NCBI GenBank assembly: GCA_000940995.1
Contig: CP005974.1
Location: 1,116,001 to 1,180,000 of the forward strand
Origin: Photobacterium gaetbulicola Gung47
Lineage (GTDB): Bacteria > Pseudomonadota > Gammaproteobacteria > Enterobacterales > Vibrionaceae
Length of the DNA: 64,000 nt
Reading direction: 5' to 3'
The notes under the pieces were generated by a model. That model had not been told where the DNA came from and searched no databases. It saw nothing but the letters and a program-made list of their open reading frames with translations. The stretch's first letter is position 1, and the number at the start of each line of letters is the position of its first letter. Shown piece after piece: positions 17,478 through 24,945 of this stretch. The position numbers were made by a program, and so were the translations under genes.

Positions 17478-18617
17478 TTACGGCTTTTTAGTTAACAGCT
17501 GTTTGGGGATGGCAAAGCTCGGCAACGGCTGCGGCTTGTCATTTCTCCCTTCTTTATACGCTTTTAGCTGCATGACATAGGTCAGTACATGCGCCACGGC
17601 GACAAACAGCGGCCCTGGAATTTCCTGATCAACCCGGGTATTGAAGTAAATAGCCCGGGTCAGCGGCGGCAGGTTCATCACCTCGATATTGTGCTGCTCG
17701 GCGATTGCCTTGATGCGAAAGGCCATCTCGTCCTCGCCCTTGGCGACGACAAAAGGGGCCCCGGCCCGGCTGAGGTCATACTTGAGGGCGACAGCATAGT
17801 GGGTCGGGTTGGTCAGGATGACATCGGCGGTCGGGACCGAGTTATCAATCCGGCGGCGCGACATCTGCTGCTGGATCTGGCGGATGCGCTGCTTGACCTC
17901 CGGGCGGCCCTCGCTGTTCTTGTGCTCCTCTTTCACTTCCTGCTTGGTCATCTTGAGCTCCTTGATATGGCTCCAAAGCTGGTAGGGCATATCAATCAAG
18001 CCGATCAGCAGCACCACGATACCGAAATAAATCAGAGCCTTGATGATGTGACTGAGGGTGATCCCCATACCTTGCTCGAACGGCGCCCGCTGGGCGGCGA
18101 TCAGGGTGCCGAGGTTGTTGTCGAGCAGGACATAGAGCACGATGGAGATCAGGGTGATCTTGAGAATCGACTTGACCAGTTCAACCAGCGACTTGATGGA
18201 AAAAAGCCGCTTGAGGCCAGCCAGTGGACTGATTTTGCTGAGCTTGGGCTGGATTGGCTTGAGTGCCATCACCCAGCCGCCCGGGATCATCGAGGCCAGC
18301 ACCGTCATGATCAGCAGCACCATCGCCATCGGAACAAAAATGCCGGCCAGCAGCAGCACGCTCTCGCCGAGCTTGCGGGCCATGATATCGGGCTCTCTGA
18401 GCTCGGCGGCACTGAGCTGGTAGTTGATAGTAAATAACTTCTCGGCTTGCTCTGCGAGGAAGTGGCCATAGGCCCAGAGAAAGAGGGCGATGGTAATAAA
18501 CAGCACCCCCACCACGAACTCCTTGGAGCGGGCAACCTGTCCTTCCCGCTTGGCTTTGCGCAGTTTCTGGGGGCTGGGCTTCTCGCTCTTGTCCTGGCTA
18601 CTTTGTTGCTGGGACAT
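17478..18617 (-). CDS. flhB: Lateral flagellar export switch protein FlhB
   Basis: This 379-residue inner-membrane protein controls the change from rod/hook to filament substrates. It has the N-terminal SEKPSPQKLRKAKREGQVARSKE segment, four membrane segments up to about residue 210, and the self-cleavage site NPTH (in DVILTNPTHYAVALKY) near residue 265. The C-terminal tail after about 355 is short. It overlaps nothing, but the fliR stop lies one base away, consistent with a tight operon. Confidence 0.96.
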   Translation of the reverse strand: MSQQQSSQDKSEKPSPQKLRKAKREGQVARSKEFVVGVLFITIALFLWAYGHFLAEQAEKLFTINYQLSAAELREPDIMARKLGESVLLLAGIFVPMAMVLLIMTVLASMIPGGWVMALKPIQPKLSKISPLAGLKRLFSIKSLVELVKSILKITLISIVLYVLLDNNLGTLIAAQRAPFEQGMGITLSHIIKALIYFGIVVLLIGLIDMPYQLWSHIKELKMTKQEVKEEHKNSEGRPEVKQRIRQIQQQMSRRRIDNSVPTADVILTNPTHYAVALKYDLSRAGAPFVVAKGEDEMAFRIKAIAEQHNIEVMNLPPLTRAIYFNTRVDQEIPGPLFVAVAHVLTYVMQLKAYKEGRNDKPQPLPSFAIPKQLLTKKP

Positions 18618-18618
18618 A

Positions 18619-19410
18619 CTAGTATCCTCCCATCAGGCGCATCTCGGCTAAAATTTGGTGGCACAGCTCGGCGTAAATGCCCGGCAGCCCCGAGGTTGAC
18701 AGCAATACCGCGCATAGACCGAGCATCATTGACATCGGGAAGCCCAAGGCAAAGACGTTCAGCGACGGTGCGGCGCGGTTCATCACACCAAAAGTCAGGT
18801 TAACGGTCAGCATGGCAGCAATTGTGGGCAGGGCGATAGTCACCGCTGCGGTCATCATCCAACCGAACAGGTCAATCAGGCGGGCAAAGGAGGCCACATC
18901 AAAGCCGCCACCAACTGGGAAGCGGGCAAAACTCTGAACCACAATATCCACCGCAACCAGGTGGCCATCCAAGGCCAGAAACAACAGGGTCGTGAACATC
19001 AAGAAGTAGTTGCCCAGCAGGGCGACAGTGACCCCGTTGGCTGGGTCGTTCATCATTGCCATCCCCAGTCCCATTTGCATCGACATGATCTGGCCGACCA
19101 TGGCCATGGCCGCAAACAGGAACTGCAAGCACATACCGAGCAGGGCGCCGATTGCCAATTGCTCACCTGCCAAAACCAAGGCTTTGAGCGAGACCGGATC
19201 AACTGCGGGCATCGGCGGCAGGAGAGGGGCACAAATCAGGGTGATCGACAGGGCTAGCAGCAGCCGGGTTCGGTTGTTGATATGTGCATTGCCGAGAAAC
19301 GGCATGGTCATGAAAGCAGCCGAGATACGGAAAAACGGCCACCACAACTGGCCGGCCATCGCCGTGATCTCGGCAAAAGTGAGGTTGACCAGACTGTCAG
19401 CTAACGACAT
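18619..19410 (-). CDS. fliR: Lateral flagellar export gate protein FliR
   Basis: This 263-residue integral membrane protein forms the export-gate core with FliP and FliQ. Six hydrophobic segments and typical motifs such as QMGLGMAMMNDPANG and NRAAPSLNVFALGFP are seen. I use the ATG at 19410, which lies inside the fliQ stop region (14-bp overlap), because an upstream extension to 19446 adds residues unlike any FliR. Confidence 0.94.
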   Translation of the reverse strand: MSLADSLVNLTFAEITAMAGQLWWPFFRISAAFMTMPFLGNAHINNRTRLLLALSITLICAPLLPPMPAVDPVSLKALVLAGEQLAIGALLGMCLQFLFAAMAMVGQIMSMQMGLGMAMMNDPANGVTVALLGNYFLMFTTLLFLALDGHLVAVDIVVQSFARFPVGGGFDVASFARLIDLFGWMMTAAVTIALPTIAAMLTVNLTFGVMNRAAPSLNVFALGFPMSMMLGLCAVLLSTSGLPGIYAELCHQILAEMRLMGGY

Positions 19411-19666
19411 TGGCAATGGTGTGGAATAGCGAGGTGAAGAAATCACTGATGCTGCGCAGCAGCCAAGGGCCGACGAATATCAGCATCAGCAGGGTGGTGA
19501 GCAGCCTGGGCAGAAAGCTCATGGTCTGTTCATTGATCTGGGTGGTCGCTTGGAAGACCGCCACCACCAGACCCACCAGCAGGCTCGGGCCGATCAAGAT
19601 GACCACCATCGAGATGATCATGTAGATAGCATCGGCATATAGGTTAGCGGTTGCTTCAACCCCCAT
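19397..19666 (-). CDS. fliQ: Lateral flagellar export gate protein FliQ
   Basis: This 89-residue protein with two membrane segments matches FliQ (VVAVFQATTQINEQTMSFLPRLL). The ATG at 19666 overlaps the fliP stop as TGATG and has GGAGG six bases upstream; a GTG one codon earlier is less likely. It is a gate subunit of the export apparatus. Confidence 0.95.
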   Translation of the reverse strand: MGVEATANLYADAIYMIISMVVILIGPSLLVGLVVAVFQATTQINEQTMSFLPRLLTTLLMLIFVGPWLLRSISDFFTSLFHTIANVVS

Positions 19667-20439
19667 CACAAGCCTCCGAAACTGGCTGTCAGACTACCGA
19701 CGGTCATGGTCCAGCCATCGACCATGACAAATACCATTAATTTGAACGGCAGCGAGATGATCAGCGGTGACAGCATCATCATACCCATCGCCATCAGCAC
19801 GCTGGCAACCACAATATCGATAATCAGAAAAGGAATGAATAGCATAAAACCGATTTGGAAAGCGGTTCTTAGCTCACTGAGCACGAAGGCCGGCATCAGC
19901 ACGGCAAAGCTGATTTCATCCGGTTCGAGATCAAGCGGGTCGCCGGCTATACGCAGCATCTGCTCGAGAGAGTTTTCATAGGTTTGCGCCAGCATAAAGG
20001 CCCGAACGGGCTTTTCCGCCGTTGCGACTGCCTGCTGAAGAGTGATGTTACCCTGCTCGTAAGGCACATAAGCATCGGTATAGATAGGGTCCCAAACCGG
20101 CTTCATCAGCAGCATGGTCAGGGTGAGGCCGATGCCGATCAGAATCCGGTTTGGGGGGCTTTGCTGCAGGCCTAATGCCTGGCGAAGGATAGCCAGCACC
20201 ACAATGATCCGGGTAAAGCTGGTCATCATCAGCAGCATCGAAGGCAGAAAGCTTAATGCAGTCATCAGCAGTAGGATCTGAACCTTGACCGAGTACTCCT
20301 GATTGCTGTCACCATCGAAGACCGACATAAACGCAATCCCCTGATCCGCCAATGCTTGGCCGGAGAAGCCAAGCATTAGCGCCATGAGGGGAAGGTATTT
20401 CAGCCAGGCTGGCCTCGGGTGCTTATGCGGTAACGTCAT
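19666..20439 (-). CDS. fliP: Lateral flagellar export gate protein FliP
   Basis: This 257-residue protein has a cleavable signal peptide (to about GFSGQALA), then the family motifs SFTRIIVVLAILRQALGLQQSPPNRILIG and the C-terminal IPFLIIDIVVASVLMAMGMMMLSP. The ATG at 20439 lies within the last codons of fliN, a 17-bp overlap. That overlap leaves no room for fliO, which separates fliN and fliP in many flagellar operons. Confidence 0.95.
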   Translation of the reverse strand: MTLPHKHPRPAWLKYLPLMALMLGFSGQALADQGIAFMSVFDGDSNQEYSVKVQILLLMTALSFLPSMLLMMTSFTRIIVVLAILRQALGLQQSPPNRILIGIGLTLTMLLMKPVWDPIYTDAYVPYEQGNITLQQAVATAEKPVRAFMLAQTYENSLEQMLRIAGDPLDLEPDEISFAVLMPAFVLSELRTAFQIGFMLFIPFLIIDIVVASVLMAMGMMMLSPLIISLPFKLMVFVMVDGWTMTVGSLTASFGGL

Positions 20440-20803
20440 GCAGTGCATCTTCGGCAATGTCAGTAAGGCGCAGGCCGTACTTGTCGTTGACCACCACGAC
20501 TTCGGCGTGGCCCAGCAGGCGGCCGTTAACCTTGACGTCCAGCGGCTCGCCATTGAGCTTGTCCAGTTCAATGACCGAGTTAGGGCCGACAGTAAGCAGC
20601 TCACCCAGGGCGATATCGGTACTGGCGACTTCGAGGGTAACCGTTACCGGGATCTGGCGGAAGAAACCAAGATCGCGCGATGCCTGCGCGGCTGCGGTAT
20701 TGCCTAAGGTTTCCGAGGCTGCGGGAGTGTCGAAGATATCTGCGACATCGGCATCGATATTGAGATCGCCATCAAGGAGATGTTGGATGTTTTGCTCATT
20801 CAT
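20423..20803 (-). CDS. fliN: Lateral flagellar C-ring protein FliN
   Basis: This 126-residue C-ring protein has a variable acidic N-terminal 45 residues and a SpoA (surface presentation of antigens) domain: IPVTVTLEVASTDIALGELLTVGPNSVIELDKLNGEPLDVKVNGRLLGHAEVVVVNDKYGLRLTDI. It follows fliM by 2 bp and overlaps fliP. Confidence 0.95.
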   Translation of the reverse strand: MNEQNIQHLLDGDLNIDADVADIFDTPAASETLGNTAAAQASRDLGFFRQIPVTVTLEVASTDIALGELLTVGPNSVIELDKLNGEPLDVKVNGRLLGHAEVVVVNDKYGLRLTDIAEDALHDVTA

Positions 20804-20805
20804 AG

Positions 20806-21771
20806 TCAGTGTTGCTCCTGAGGAGTAATGTTATCAATAACTTGCAGGACAAGATGGCCATTGCGCTCAACAATATGGGCTTGATAAAGCGGTAGCGTCC
20901 CAGCATGAACATCGACAACTTCTTGGATTTCGGTGGAAATGATGTCGCCAACGTTTAAGTTGATGACTTGATCGAGGGTCAGGGTCTGGCGGCTCAATAC
21001 CGCACTGAGCCGCAGAGGAACCTGCTTGAGGTGCATTTCTCTTAGGCTCTCAACTTTGGCCGGCTCAGTCTGGGTAACGACATCCTGGGCGGTCAGTTGC
21101 AGCAGGAGATCATCATCGAGATGAAGGTGAATTTCGCCATGGCTATCTTCAATTTGGATGGCGAACTTGGCATGAAGTACCCCATTGCCGAACGTTGCCT
21201 GCTCCGGTGACACTTGCCACTGGTGGCTGATCTGGTTTAGCAGGGTAGCGGCCAGCCTGGCTTGAACCCGTTTCTCACTGGCGTTCATTGCGACAGCGTT
21301 GTTGACCGTGCTAGCACTAACCTCTGGTCCACCATTCGCGATGCCGTCCTCAGTCACCGCATCGGTGTTTCCATCAGCAAGGTCGACGGGCTCCGCTTTG
21401 TCCCGATGAGAAAAGTCCGGGGTACCACCGTAGAATGCTTCGGCAATAAGATGGATTAAAGGTTGTGAAATACTAACCAGGCACTGGCCATCAAGTTGAT
21501 TATGGGTAAAACAAATAGGCTCTCTATCTTTTATTTCCTGATAGCTAACCTCCAAGCCATAGCTCAGAAGTTTGACATGGCAGTCTGTTCGGCGAGTCAT
21601 GCTATTAAGCGTTTGTTCAAGCACCTTTACTGACTGAGAAATATAGGGAGATAAAGACTGTTGAGCAGCATTTAATGGCCTTCCTAATGAACGGATGTCG
21701 ATAGGAAATACATTTTTTGAACTATGTATATTCCTCGGTTTAGTTTTATTCTTGCTAATGCTCGGTTTCAT
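20806..21771 (-). CDS. fliM: Lateral flagellar motor switch protein FliM (divergent)
   Basis: This 321-residue protein (341 if the ATG at 21831 is used) is first in fliMNPQR-flhBA. The C-terminal SpoA domain (LTLDQVINLNVGDIISTEI) and the middle-domain GG turn (EAFYGGTPDF) identify it as FliM. The N-terminal CheY-P binding motif (normally LSQxEIDALL) is absent whichever start is used; the N-terminus is instead basic (MKPSISKNKTKPRNIHSSKN). An insert of low-complexity acidic sequence lies near residues 145-175. Lateral FliM proteins are known to diverge from polar ones. Confidence 0.85.
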   Translation of the reverse strand: MKPSISKNKTKPRNIHSSKNVFPIDIRSLGRPLNAAQQSLSPYISQSVKVLEQTLNSMTRRTDCHVKLLSYGLEVSYQEIKDREPICFTHNQLDGQCLVSISQPLIHLIAEAFYGGTPDFSHRDKAEPVDLADGNTDAVTEDGIANGGPEVSASTVNNAVAMNASEKRVQARLAATLLNQISHQWQVSPEQATFGNGVLHAKFAIQIEDSHGEIHLHLDDDLLLQLTAQDVVTQTEPAKVESLREMHLKQVPLRLSAVLSRQTLTLDQVINLNVGDIISTEIQEVVDVHAGTLPLYQAHIVERNGHLVLQVIDNITPQEQH

Positions 21772-22351
21772 TAATAATCCCGAAGATATAAAAGTTAAAA
21801 TTGGTTGCTGAATATGCTCAGTTATTTGCATGTATCGATTAGGCGGTTATTTCTAGCAGCATTGGCTCAACATTTCAAATGCTTGAAAAAGTTTGTCAAA
21901 ACAAAGCAAATTAAATTTATTAAATGAAAAACGAGAAAAATAATGAATCAAGATCACAAAAACATTTAGTTTTTATATAGGAGTAAAATTTCACCTGTCT
22001 TGAAAGTGTGCGCTACTGCATGCTTTTTCAGCTTGTTTGTTCTTGTTTGGTTGCTGAGTTGTTTTGCTTGGTTGGGGTTTGTTTGTTTTGTGTTAAATTT
22101 GGCTTGTTGTAACAAAACCTGAAATTGTGATCTTAAGCCAATCAAAATAAATGGCCTAGATTACTGCCTAGTAAATCAATTAAATGCTGCCTAATATCCA
22201 TTCGTAATGTCTTGCTTTATTGACAAATATAATAATTAAGGTGCTTTGTTGCATATGGATTGTGCAAATTAATAGCAATGACACTTTTGTAAGCATTTTT
22301 ATCCATACTTGTTATCAAGTTGGAATAAGTATTTTTTACCAGTTAGGCAAT
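21772..22351. promoter_or_regulatory. Divergent regulatory region, fliM / motY operons
   Basis: This 580-bp AT-rich region separates the two large early operons and must contain both promoters. At 22031-22094 the plus strand is 59 of 64 bases G or T. Three GCCTA motifs follow at 22154, 22166 and 22189. No canonical sigma-54 GG-N10-GC element was found in a good position for motY; near misses have 9- or 11-base spacing. The CGGAA palindrome seen at the two sigma-54 promoters is absent here, consistent with an earlier expression class. Confidence 0.6.
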
Positions 22352-23227
22352 ATGTTTTATATGAAAGCAATCAAATCAACAGCAATGCTTTCTTTGTTAG
22401 TTTTTTTATCAACTAGTGCTCAGGCAAAAAACATTCAAGCGCCGTTGGATAAAGTGGATTGGCAATTCTCAGGAGATCGCTTTTCTTGCAAATTAACAAA
22501 GGAACTCAAGTTTGATGGCAGTGTTGCGTTTATTGCAAACTCTGCTCAACCCTATTCAGTCTCATTTGCGAGTACCCAGCGACCTTATTTTGTCGATGAG
22601 GTGAAACTCAGCGTCAATTTTTCGCCGTGGGAGCTGGACCCGGAAACAACAACCTTGCTCAATGGCCACGTCGTGGAACCACACGGGCTTGATTTTAGCG
22701 GCTCAGAAGCGCTCCACTATTTGCTTAATGAAATGGAGAAAGGGGCCTGGGCACAAATCAAGGTTCGCTATAACCAGCATCAGGAAGAGAAAGTATGGGA
22801 TATCCCATCAGTTAATTTTGCCGACTCATATCAAGATTTTAAGTCTTGTGTTGCGGCGCTGCTGCCGATGGGTTACGAGCAGGCAAAAGACAATACATTT
22901 TTCTTCTCAAGTAGTGAGACTATGCTGGTGGACGAGCAGCGACAGACGCTCAGTGAGATTGCGCGGTATATCCGCTACGACCAGCGCATCGCGGCACTGT
23001 TGATCGATGGTCATACCGACCTAACCGGAACATCACTGGATAATCTCTGGCTTTCTCGGCAGCGTGCCCAAGCCATTGCTGATGAATTGGTGGCTATGGG
23101 GATCGATCGTCAGCTCATTCAGCTGCGCGCTCATGGCCAGCGTTATCCCGTAGCTCAAGGAACTGGGGCAAGCGCCAACCAGCAGAACCGCCGTGTGCAG
23201 TTACGAATCGTCAAGGAGGGGGTATGA
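22352..23227 (+). CDS. motY: Lateral flagellar stator-associated protein MotY
   Basis: This 291-residue periplasmic protein has a signal peptide (MKAIKSTAMLSLLVFLSTSAQA), an N-terminal MotY_N domain (about 25-165), and a C-terminal OmpA-like peptidoglycan-binding domain (LIDGHTDLTGTSLDNLWLSRQRAQAIADEL, then NRRVQLRI). MotY forms the T-ring that anchors the stator in Vibrio. The ATG at 22352 has TTAGG five bases upstream; the ATG at 22361 is an alternative. It overlaps lafK (ATGA). A lateral MotY is typical of Vibrionaceae. Confidence 0.92.
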   Translation: MFYMKAIKSTAMLSLLVFLSTSAQAKNIQAPLDKVDWQFSGDRFSCKLTKELKFDGSVAFIANSAQPYSVSFASTQRPYFVDEVKLSVNFSPWELDPETTTLLNGHVVEPHGLDFSGSEALHYLLNEMEKGAWAQIKVRYNQHQEEKVWDIPSVNFADSYQDFKSCVAALLPMGYEQAKDNTFFFSSSETMLVDEQRQTLSEIARYIRYDQRIAALLIDGHTDLTGTSLDNLWLSRQRAQAIADELVAMGIDRQLIQLRAHGQRYPVAQGTGASANQQNRRVQLRIVKEGV

Positions 23228-24591
23228 AAGCGGGCAATGTGATTTTTGCTCATCGTTGTCTGGTTCACGCAGCAGCAGCCATCAAGATCCTCAGTGCTGA
23301 AGGGTATCAGGTGTCTAACGTGGCAACGGCAGCAGATGCCATTGCCAAGTTAAGTGAACACCCTGGGAGCCTATTGTTCATTGCCGATAACCTTGCGGAT
23401 ATGGGGATGCTCGAGACCATTAAGCAGGTGAAGCAATCGCAGCCGAACACCATGGTCGTGGCCATTGTTGATTATCAGCAGAGCAAGTTAGCCAGTGATG
23501 CAATACAGGCTGGGGCCGATGATTATCTGCTGCAGCCTTACCAGTCAGAGCAAATTATCGCTCTGATGAAGCGCAATAAGACGGTTCAGTCTCCACAGCG
23601 TGATGTTGTGGCCAGCAGCCGACGCAGTCTTCAGGTGCTGCAAATGGCCCACCGAGCGGCGCAAACCGATGCCACGGTGTTGATCACCGGAGAGTCCGGT
23701 ACCGGCAAGGAAGTGCTGGCGCGGTATGTTCACGATAACTCACCTCGCAGCACTGGCCCGTTTGTTGCCATTAACTGTGCGGCGATCCCTGAGAGTATGC
23801 TGGAAGCGGTGCTGTTCGGTCATATCAAAGGGGCCTTTACCGGGGCAACTCACAGCCAAGCCGGTAAGTTTGAAGAGGCTAACGGTGGCACTTTGCTGCT
23901 GGATGAGATAGGTGAAATGCCCCCGGCCTTGCAGGCCAAATTGCTGCGTGTACTGCAGGAGCGCCAGGTCGAGCGGCTGGGGAGTCACCGTTCGATTGCA
24001 CTGGATATCCGGGTCATAGCCGCCACCAATGTGGATCTGCAGCAGGCGGTTGCCGAGCGACGATTCCGCCAGGATCTCTATTACCGGTTAGATGTGCTGC
24101 CATTGCAATGGCCGCCACTGCGTGATCGCCGGGAAGATATTTTGCCGCTGGCCGAGCACTTTATTCGCAAGCTCAATGCCGGTTGTATGGCGTCTTGTAG
24201 TCTTTCGCCAGAAGCCCAGCAGGTCCTGTTGCGTTATAGCTGGCCGGGCAATATCCGTGAGTTGGAGAATACCATCCAGCGTGCGTTGGTGATGCGCCAC
24301 GGCCACTGGATCACGGCACAGGATCTGATGCTCAATGACATGCTGAGTTCCATGGTGGAAGGGGCGATCACCGAGGTGGTGGAAGATGCCAAGCACGCCC
24401 TCAAGCAAAGCCGAAAGAACGCCGAGCACCAATTTATTCTTGAAACCCTTGCTCGCTTCAATGGCAAGCGTAACGACACCGCAGAAGCGCTGGGGATGTC
24501 GACCCGTGCGCTGCGATACAAGATTGCTGCCATGCGTGAGCAGGGGATCAATATCGACTCTTACATTCATCAATCAGGCACTGCGGCATAA
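23224..24591 (+). CDS. lafK: Lateral flagellar sigma-54 activator LafK
   Basis: This 455-residue NtrC-family activator has a receiver-like domain (1-115), an intact AAA+ domain (Walker A GESGTGKE, contact loop GAFTGA, Walker B GTLLLDEIGEM, RDLYYRLDVLPL arginine region) and a Fis-type helix-turn-helix (ALGMSTRALRYKIAAM). The receiver is degenerate: the usual N-terminal acidic pair reads AH, the phospho-acceptor position falls on Ala in LLFIADNLAD, and the conserved Lys reads Gln in LLLQPY. It is likely active without phosphorylation, as thought for LafK/FlrA relatives, and should act at the flgB and fliD sigma-54 promoters. Confidence 0.93.
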   Translation: MKAGNVIFAHRCLVHAAAAIKILSAEGYQVSNVATAADAIAKLSEHPGSLLFIADNLADMGMLETIKQVKQSQPNTMVVAIVDYQQSKLASDAIQAGADDYLLQPYQSEQIIALMKRNKTVQSPQRDVVASSRRSLQVLQMAHRAAQTDATVLITGESGTGKEVLARYVHDNSPRSTGPFVAINCAAIPESMLEAVLFGHIKGAFTGATHSQAGKFEEANGGTLLLDEIGEMPPALQAKLLRVLQERQVERLGSHRSIALDIRVIAATNVDLQQAVAERRFRQDLYYRLDVLPLQWPPLRDRREDILPLAEHFIRKLNAGCMASCSLSPEAQQVLLRYSWPGNIRELENTIQRALVMRHGHWITAQDLMLNDMLSSMVEGAITEVVEDAKHALKQSRKNAEHQFILETLARFNGKRNDTAEALGMSTRALRYKIAAMREQGINIDSYIHQSGTAA

Positions 24592-24602
24592 GGACGGACA
24601 CG

Positions 24603-24935
24603 ATGTCGAATCAAATTTCAATGATGCAGAACGAGATGCTGCAGCGCATGGAGGTTATGCGTTCGCAGGCCCAGGCCGGCTCTCAGGTCTCGGTGAATCT
24701 TTCGCATCCCCCAACCGGTACTTTTCAGACGGCAATGCAACAAGCCGTGCGTCGGGTAGATAACCAGCAGCATATTGCTCATCAGATGACGACGGATGTG
24801 GATGCCGGGCGTTCTGATGACTTGGTCGGCGCGATGGTCGCCAGCCAGAAAGCCAGTATTTCTTTTTCAGCATTGACACAGGTAAGGAATAAGATCCTGG
24901 CTGCCTATGACGATGTACTGAAGATGCCTCTGTAG
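24603..24935 (+). CDS. fliE: Flagellar MS-ring/rod junction protein FliE
   Basis: This 110-residue protein matches FliE, which joins the MS-ring to the rod. The C-terminal helix AMVASQKASISFSALTQVRNKILAAYDDVLKMPL is the family hallmark. It starts 11 bp after lafK. Confidence 0.93.
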   Translation: MSNQISMMQNEMLQRMEVMRSQAQAGSQVSVNLSHPPTGTFQTAMQQAVRRVDNQQHIAHQMTTDVDAGRSDDLVGAMVASQKASISFSALTQVRNKILAAYDDVLKMPL

Positions 24936-24945
24936 TGAGAAAAAA

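Noticed and set aside
19411..19446. Upstream extension of fliR, and similar extensions of fliP, flgA and fliD
   Set aside because: The extra residues do not resemble the families, lack ribosome sites, and overlap upstream genes or promoters.
22186..22199. Possible sigma-54 promoter for fliM on the minus strand (TGG-N10-GC)
   Set aside because: Spacing is right but it lies more than 400 bp from fliM and the -24/-12 flanks match poorly.
22240..22252. Possible sigma-54 promoter for motY (GG at 22240, GC at 22251)
   Set aside because: The spacing is 9 bases rather than 10; another candidate at 22153 has 11. Neither fits the strict sigma-54 spacing.
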